Of a DNA stretch of 9,827 nt, positions 6,605 to 9,827 are shown one piece after another. Each line of letters begins with the position of its first letter. Position 1 is the first letter of the stretch. The position numbers were made by a program, and so were the translations under genes. The notes below the pieces were generated by a model. The model was given only the letters and a program-made list of their open reading frames with translations, did not search any database and was not told the origin of the DNA. The stretch comes from Pseudomonadota bacterium (GTDB lineage Bacteria; Pseudomonadota; Alphaproteobacteria; Rhodospirillales; Casp-alpha2): contig JADFNT010000038.1 in the NCBI GenBank assembly GCA_022563215.1, positions 1 through 9,827 on the forward strand, in the 5' to 3' direction.

Positions 6605-6958
6605 ATGCGGCGCACACAATTCGATTTGATCAGAAGCGGTTTGGCGGCCGCCATCCTTGTCGCCGCCCTGTTTTTTCAGATGCTGCCGTTATTCCTGCTT
6701 ATGGTGGTGATGGCCTATGCCTTGGGTGTCACCGGCGGCGCGATGCTGTTCCTCGTCCCCGTCACCCTGTTCGCGATGATTTTTGCCGCTTGCGGGCTGG
6801 CCGCGAAACGCACCCGCCGGCGTTATCCCGCCTGGCCGCCGCCCATGAGGAGGCGAGCCCGCAGAAGGCCCTTTCGGCCAGCCGCGGTGGCGTTGCTGAA
6901 GACCAGGGCCGAGCGTTACCAGGAACTGAGGGACGTCATGAGGGGCGTTTGGCGGTAG
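6605..6958 (+). CDS. Small two-helix membrane protein with Arg-rich tail
   Basis: A 117-residue hypothetical protein that I do not recognise. It starts with a basic MRRTQ. Two hydrophobic segments follow (about 11-38 and 43-66), then an arginine-rich, proline-containing stretch KRTRRRYPAWPPPMRRRARR (about 69-88) and a short amphipathic end. The positive-inside rule puts both ends in the cytoplasm, so it is a helical hairpin in the inner membrane, with a basic tail that could contact phospholipid head groups or nucleic acid. The ATG at 6605 has AGGGA directly before it and a G-rich GGAAGGGGG at 6585-6593. The coherent hydrophobic/basic pattern favours this frame over an overlapping longer frame. 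It sits alone between a tRNA-Leu relic and the intact tRNA-Leu. Function unknown. Confidence 0.6.
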   Translation: MRRTQFDLIRSGLAAAILVAALFFQMLPLFLLMVVMAYALGVTGGAMLFLVPVTLFAMIFAACGLAAKRTRRRYPAWPPPMRRRARRRPFRPAAVALLKTRAERYQELRDVMRGVWR

Positions 6959-6977
6959 GCTCATTGAACCTGTCCTC

Positions 6978-7092
6978 CTTCGCCATCAGCCTTCGCCAGA
7001 AGGCTTCGGCTGACAAGAGGCTTCGGTGGACACGCCTTCGCCCAAGATGCGTTTTCGGCTAGCCCGCCACCCGGAGCCCTCGGGGCGAAGGG
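6978..7092. repeat. CTTCGSC-rich interspersed repeat patch with inverted pair
   Basis: CTTCGCC or close variants recur at 6978, 6991, 7004 (CTTCGGC), 7021 (CTTCGGT), 7036 and 7053 (TTTCGGC), spaced 13-17 bases apart. An inverse copy, GGCGAAGG, lies at 7084-7091. CCTTCGCCC (7035-7043) is perfectly complementary to GGGCGAAGG (7083-7091), so a 9-bp stem with a 39-base loop can form. The patch fills the space between the small membrane-protein gene and the 3' end of tRNA-Leu. It has no coding character that I would trust. It may be an extragenic repeat or part of the tRNA trailer. Confidence 0.45.
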
Positions 7093-7095
7093 TGG
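7067..7095 (-). terminator. Hairpin at the tRNA-Leu 3' end
   Basis: CCACCC (7067-7072) pairs with GGGTGG (7090-7095), and GCCC (7076-7079) pairs with GGGC (7083-7086). The two stems are separated by a symmetric three-base internal loop and closed by a TCG loop. On the minus strand it begins inside the encoded CCA end of tRNA-Leu and lies just downstream of the tRNA body. It could be a terminator or a processing structure. No T-run follows, so a classical intrinsic terminator is doubtful. Confidence 0.35.
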
Positions 7096-7179
7096 TGCCC
7101 CCGGGGAGAATCGAACTCCCACTCCCTTGCGAGAACGGGATTTTGAATCCCGCGCGTCTACCAATTCCGCCACAGGGGC
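7093..7179 (-). tRNA. tRNA-Leu (anticodon CAA)
   Basis: An 87-base class II tRNA decoding UUG. The acceptor stem GCCCCTG pairs with CGGGGGC (one G-T pair), followed by discriminator A and an encoded CCA at 7093-7095. The D arm reads GCGGAATTGGTAGACGC, typical of bacterial tRNA-Leu. The anticodon stem CGGGA/TCCCG closes a seven-base loop TTCAAAA with anticodon CAA at 7143-7145. The long variable arm contains CTCGCAAGGGAG, and the T arm is GGGAG-TTCGATT-CTCCC. All positions needed for a functional tRNA are intact. A decayed copy of its 3' half lies at 6511-6557. Confidence 0.98.
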
Positions 7180-7195
7180 TTAACAAACCGGCCAC

Positions 7196-7223
7196 ATCAT
7201 AACCGGGGGAGTAGGCCGGTCAA
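7196..7223 (-). promoter_or_regulatory. Sigma-70-type promoter for tRNA-Leu
   Basis: On the minus strand TTGACC (7218-7223) and TATGAT (7196-7201) are separated by 16 bases, close to the sigma-70 consensus. The expected transcript start near 7189 would leave a leader of about 10 bases before the tRNA. A second GTTGAC occurs 13 bases further upstream (7231-7237), which could be an alternative -35 element. Confidence 0.65.
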
Positions 7224-7342
7224 CACGGGCCGTCAACACCCCCGATCCCGTTTAAATCCCCCGTTTGCCCGAAACCCCTTGCCCTGCTAAACAGCCCGCG
7301 TCCGCTCTGCCTGCCGGAGCGGCGGAAAGGGGAACCGAACTC

Positions 7343-7924
7343 TTGCTGAGGCGCCTTTACGACTGGACCATGGACCTCGCCCAACACCGCCGCGCGATGG
7401 CGGCGCTGGCCGGGGTGTCGTTCATCGAAAGCTCGGTGTTTCCGATACCGCCGGACATTTTGATGATTCCGATGGTGCTGGCCGACAGGGCGCGGGCCTT
7501 CCGCATCGCCTTCGTGTGCACCGTGGCGTCGGTCCTGGGCGGGATTCTGGGTTATGCCATCGGCGTTTTCCTGTTCGAGGAAATCGGCAAGCCGATGCTG
7601 GAATTCTATGGCTACGGGCCGAAATTCACCGAGTTCCAGGACAAGTACAACGACTGGGGCGCCTGGGCGGTGTTCATCGCCGGGGTGACGCCGTTTCCCT
7701 ACAAGGTCATCACCATCCTGTCGGGGGTCACGGCGCTTGATATCTTCATCTTTACCGTCGCCTCGGTGGCCGCCCGGGGGCTCCGGTTCTTCATCGTCGC
7801 CGGGCTTTTGTGGCAATTCGGGGAACCGATCCGCACCTTCATCGAAAAACGCTTAAGCCTCCTGTTCGGGCTGTTCTGCGCCCTGCTGGTGGGTGGCTTC
7901 GCCGCCGTAAAGTTCTTATTTTAA
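7343..7924 (+). CDS. YqaA/DedA-like (SNARE-associated) inner membrane protein
   Basis: A 193-residue integral membrane protein of the YqaA branch of the DedA/VTT (SNARE-associated) superfamily. Some members of that superfamily move phospholipids or isoprenoid carriers; the role of YqaA-type proteins is not settled. It starts MLRRLYDWTM, typical of the branch. ESSVFPIPPDILMIPM (about 29-44) carries the conserved Glu and Pro residues. About four or five hydrophobic segments follow, with GVTPFPYKVITILSG at about 114-128 matching the second conserved re-entrant motif. I chose TTG at 7343 because AAAGGGGAA lies about 8 bases upstream and the N-terminus then fits the family. The first in-frame ATG, at 7370, would remove nine residues of that conserved start. 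A weak promoter (TTGCCC 7265, TAAACA 7288) is possible. dsbB follows after 7 bases, suggesting an operon. Confidence 0.88.
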   Translation: MLRRLYDWTMDLAQHRRAMAALAGVSFIESSVFPIPPDILMIPMVLADRARAFRIAFVCTVASVLGGILGYAIGVFLFEEIGKPMLEFYGYGPKFTEFQDKYNDWGAWAVFIAGVTPFPYKVITILSGVTALDIFIFTVASVAARGLRFFIVAGLLWQFGEPIRTFIEKRLSLLFGLFCALLVGGFAAVKFLF

Positions 7925-7931
7925 GACCACC

Positions 7932-8456
7932 ATGATGATTGATCCCGCCCGCATGGACTGGTCCCGGCTGGTCCCGTTCGCCATTCTGGCCGCCAGCATC
8001 GGCGCCCTGGCAACCGCCTATACGGCCGAGTTGGCCATCGGCATCGAGCCCTGCATCCTTTGCCTTTATCAGCGCATCCCCTATGCCCTGGCCGGGACAT
8101 TGGCGGTGGCGGCGCTGTTGGCGCCCGGGACATGGGGGCCGCGGCCAAGGGTGTGGGCGGTGATCGGCGCCGGGGTGGCGTTCCTGGCCGGCGCCGAAAT
8201 CGCCTTCTATCACGTCGGCGTCGAGCAGCACTGGTGGCGGTCCCTGGCCTCGTGCGCCGTCGCCGCAAGCGATCCGGAACCCGAGACGGTGGAGGAGCTG
8301 CGCCGGCTGTTGACCGAGGCCCGGCCGGCCAAGGCCTGTGACGAGGTCGACTGGGCCCTGTTCGGGGTGTCGATGGCGACCTACAATGTGGCGGCGTCGC
8401 TGGCCCTGGCGGTGGGGTCGTTCTGGGGCGCCGAGAAGATCCGGAGGCAGGCATGA
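7932..8456 (+). CDS. dsbB: Disulfide bond formation protein B (DsbB family)
   Basis: A 174-residue inner-membrane quinone-linked oxidase that re-oxidises a DsbA-type thiol oxidase in the periplasm and passes the electrons to ubiquinone. The four key cysteines are present. The first pair is EPCILCLYQRIPY (Cys 41 and 44), with the Arg that follows the CxxC motif. The second pair is Cys 108 (LASCAV) and Cys 136 (KACDEV), on a long periplasmic loop. Four hydrophobic segments fit the family: about 14-32, 50-66, 73-92 and 142-164. The ATG at 7932 is preferred for position; ATG at 7935 and 7953 are alternatives, and no strong ribosome site is seen for any. It begins 7 bases after the YqaA-like gene and its stop overlaps the coq7 start as ATGA. 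No dsbA is in the window. Confidence 0.93.
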   Translation: MMIDPARMDWSRLVPFAILAASIGALATAYTAELAIGIEPCILCLYQRIPYALAGTLAVAALLAPGTWGPRPRVWAVIGAGVAFLAGAEIAFYHVGVEQHWWRSLASCAVAASDPEPETVEELRRLLTEARPAKACDEVDWALFGVSMATYNVAASLALAVGSFWGAEKIRRQA

Positions 8457-9046
8457 GCACGGCCCGAAAAACGAAAAAGCAAAAAACGAAAAAGCCTAAA
8501 ATCCCGAAGCGGCTGCCCGGCGATCCGTCGAAGGCGGAGATGGTCAAGCGCATGATCCGCGTCGACCAGGCCGGCGAATACGGCGCCGTGCGGATCTACG
8601 AGGGCCAGCTCAGCGTACTCGGCAAAAGCGCCAGCGCCCCCGCCCTCGAGCACATGGCCAAACAGGAACGCCGCCATCTCGACGCCTTCAACAAGCTCAT
8701 TCCCGAACGCCGGGTGCGGCCGACGGCGCTGCTGCCCCTGTGGCACGTCGCCGGGTTTGCCTTGGGCGCCGGGACGGCGCTGCTTGGGGAAAAGGCGGCG
8801 CATGCATGCACGGTCGCCGTCGAGGAGGTCATCGATGAACACTACGCCGGACAGATCGCGCGCCTGGACGCCGAGGGGGGGGAGAAGAAGCTCCGCGACC
8901 GGCTCGAGGAATTCCGCCTCGAAGAGGTCGAACACAGGCAAACCAGCCTCGACCTGGGCGCCAAGGACACGCCCGGCTACGAGGCGCTGACGGGGCTGAT
9001 CCGGGCCGGCTCCCGCCTCGCCATCTGGCTGTCGACGCGGATTTAG
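8453..9046 (+). CDS. coq7: Demethoxyubiquinone hydroxylase (Coq7/UbiF-equivalent di-iron monooxygenase)
   Basis: A 197-residue membrane-associated di-iron enzyme that carries out the hydroxylation preceding the last methylation in ubiquinone synthesis. The iron ligands are visible in order: Glu 42 in DQAGEYGAVRIYEGQ, Glu 72 and His 75 in KQERRHL, Glu 124 or 125 in CTVAVEEVIDEHY, and Glu 158 and His 161 in EEVEH. GFALGAGTALLGEKAA at about 101-116 is the hydrophobic membrane-contact helix. The N-terminal 20 residues are an unusual lysine-rich tail (KTKKQKTKKPK) encoded by a short tandem DNA repeat, and should not be part of the catalytic fold. The start overlaps the dsbB stop (ATGA) and has GGAGG about 6 bases upstream, so it is efficiently coupled. 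It ends 4 bases from the stop of the facing trmJ. Confidence 0.97.
   Translation: MSTARKTKKQKTKKPKIPKRLPGDPSKAEMVKRMIRVDQAGEYGAVRIYEGQLSVLGKSASAPALEHMAKQERRHLDAFNKLIPERRVRPTALLPLWHVAGFALGAGTALLGEKAAHACTVAVEEVIDEHYAGQIARLDAEGGEKKLRDRLEEFRLEEVEHRQTSLDLGAKDTPGYEALTGLIRAGSRLAIWLSTRI
8467..8495 (+). repeat. Tandem A-rich 15-base repeat within coq7
   Basis: Two near-identical units, AAAAACGAAAAAGC (8467-8480) and the same sequence with one extra A (8481-8495), lie in tandem in the 5' coding region of coq7. The period is five codons, giving R/Q-K-T-K-K twice. The A-runs contrast sharply with the GC-rich surroundings and could slip, but the 15-base period keeps the frame. Confidence 0.8.
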
Positions 9047-9050
9047 AGGG

Positions 9051-9809
9051 TTATCCGCCGCGCTTTGCCGCGAGACTGGTGATGATGCCGCGAAGGGTGC
9101 GCACCTCCTGTTCGGTCAACTGGGCGCGCTGCAGCATGTTGCGGATGTTGCGGACCATGACCGGGCGCTTTTCCTTGACGTGCAGGAACCCCGACGCATC
9201 CAGTTCCTGCTCCAAATGCTCGAACAGCCTTCGCAGTTCGGCCTTGTTGGCGGGCCGGGTTTCCTTGGCCATCGCCAGCCTGCCGCCGCCATCTTCTCCG
9301 TCTGCGAGCCCGGCCAACAGCCATTCATAGCCGATACAGAAAACCGCCTGGGCCAGGTTGAGCGAGCTGAAGGCCGGGTTCACCGGCGCCATCACCACGG
9401 CGTCGCAAAGCGCCAGGTCGTCGTTGGTGAGGCCCTTGGACTCGCGCCCGAACAATACGCCCGCCTTGGCGTTTCCATCGGCCATGAATTGGCGGATTTC
9501 CGCCCCCGCCTCACGCGGCGTGAGGATGCGCTGGGTCATGTCGCGGGTCCGGGCCGTGGTGGCGAAGACGCGTTCCAGGTCGGCGACGGCGTCGGCCGTG
9601 GTGTCGAAAACCCTGGCCCCTTCCACCACCCCGTCGGCGCCGGCGGCGGCGGCCGTGGCTTCGTCGCTGGGCCAGCCGTCGCGGGGTTTGACCAGGCGAA
9701 GCTCCGTCAGCCGGCAATTGAGCATGGCGCGCGCCGCCATGCCGATGTTCTCGCCCAGTTGCGGCTCGACCAGGACGATGACCGGGCCGGGAGTGTCGTC
9801 GCCGGCCAT
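9051..9809 (-). CDS. trmJ: tRNA (cytidine/uridine-32-2'-O)-methyltransferase TrmJ (SpoU/TrmH family)
   Basis: A 252-residue SPOUT-class RNA methyltransferase predicted to methylate the ribose 2'-O of nucleotide 32 in the anticodon loop of certain tRNAs with S-adenosylmethionine. The three SpoU motifs are present in order: PQLGENIGMAARAM at about 16-29 with the conserved Asn 21, LFGRESKGLTNDDL at about 119-132, and NPAFSSLNLAQAV at about 144-156. TARTRD at about 85-90 is also typical. A C-terminal helical extension of about 185-250 fits TrmJ length and includes KEKRPVMVRNIRNMLQRAQLT in its middle. The ATG at 9809 is in the right place for the family, but only 18 bases remain upstream and no clear ribosome site is seen. 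It converges on coq7 with a 4-base gap. A related rRNA-specific paralog is less likely given the motif set. Confidence 0.93.
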   Translation of the reverse strand: MAGDDTPGPVIVLVEPQLGENIGMAARAMLNCRLTELRLVKPRDGWPSDEATAAAAGADGVVEGARVFDTTADAVADLERVFATTARTRDMTQRILTPREAGAEIRQFMADGNAKAGVLFGRESKGLTNDDLALCDAVVMAPVNPAFSSLNLAQAVFCIGYEWLLAGLADGEDGGGRLAMAKETRPANKAELRRLFEHLEQELDASGFLHVKEKRPVMVRNIRNMLQRAQLTEQEVRTLRGIITSLAAKRGG

Positions 9810-9827
9810 CAGCCCGAGTTGTGGTTT

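Noticed and set aside
6583..7062. A 159-codon plus-strand frame overlapping the small membrane-protein gene
   Set aside because: It lacks any domain pattern, has shadow-like Arg/His/Pro composition, and runs into the repeat patch. The frame at 6605-6958 has coherent membrane helices.
6961..7195. Minus-strand reading frames across the tRNA giving a MAELVDARDSK-type peptide
   Set aside because: This peptide is the well-known false translation of a tRNA-Leu gene. The region is fully explained by the tRNA and its trailer.
1..9827. CRISPR array, insertion sequence, prophage or toxin-antitoxin system
   Set aside because: No regularly spaced identical repeats with unique spacers, no transposase, integrase or phage protein motifs, and no paired small toxin/antitoxin genes were found on either strand.

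Overview
The window looks like chromosomal DNA from a GC-rich alphaproteobacterium, most likely a member of the Rhodospirillales or a close relative. This rests on the strong G/C bias at third codon positions, a Coq7-type ubiquinone hydroxylase, a DsbB, a TrmJ, and the overall style of the proteins. No database was searched, so the taxon is an inference. There are ten protein genes, one intact tRNA gene, one likely tRNA relic, and several short regulatory or repeat structures. No CRISPR array, insertion sequence, transposase or integrase is visible.

Layout, left to right. At 71-1201 (+) lies a flavin reductase fused to a C-terminal 2Fe-2S ferredoxin. It converges on a two-gene minus-strand unit: an Lrp/AsnC regulator (2094-2582) whose stop overlaps the start of a DUF547 protein with a twin-arginine-like leader (1240-2097). 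An AT-rich divergent promoter with 10-bp-phased repeats separates the regulator from a 790-residue thiamine-diphosphate E1-type dehydrogenase (2689-5061, +). That pairing resembles the MdeR/MdeB (2-oxobutyrate dehydrogenase) arrangement known from Pseudomonas putida. A small acidic protein of unknown function (5093-5479, -) and a cytoplasmic-looking NlpC/P60 cell-wall peptidase (5597-6499, +) are transcribed divergently from a short region with a duplicated 10-bp motif.

The 6500-7180 stretch is the oddest. An intact tRNA-Leu(CAA) gene (7093-7179, -) has a decayed, same-strand copy of its 3' half 583 bp away (6511-6557). Between them lie a small two-helix membrane protein and a CTTCGCC-rich repeat patch. 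The geometry is what an old integration at the tRNA 3' end would leave, though no integrase survives in view.

The right part holds a tight operon: a YqaA/DedA-like membrane protein, DsbB and Coq7 (7343-9046, +). DsbB passes electrons to ubiquinone and Coq7 helps make ubiquinone, so the grouping makes metabolic sense. It runs tail-to-tail into trmJ (9051-9809, -) with only 4 bp between the stop codons.
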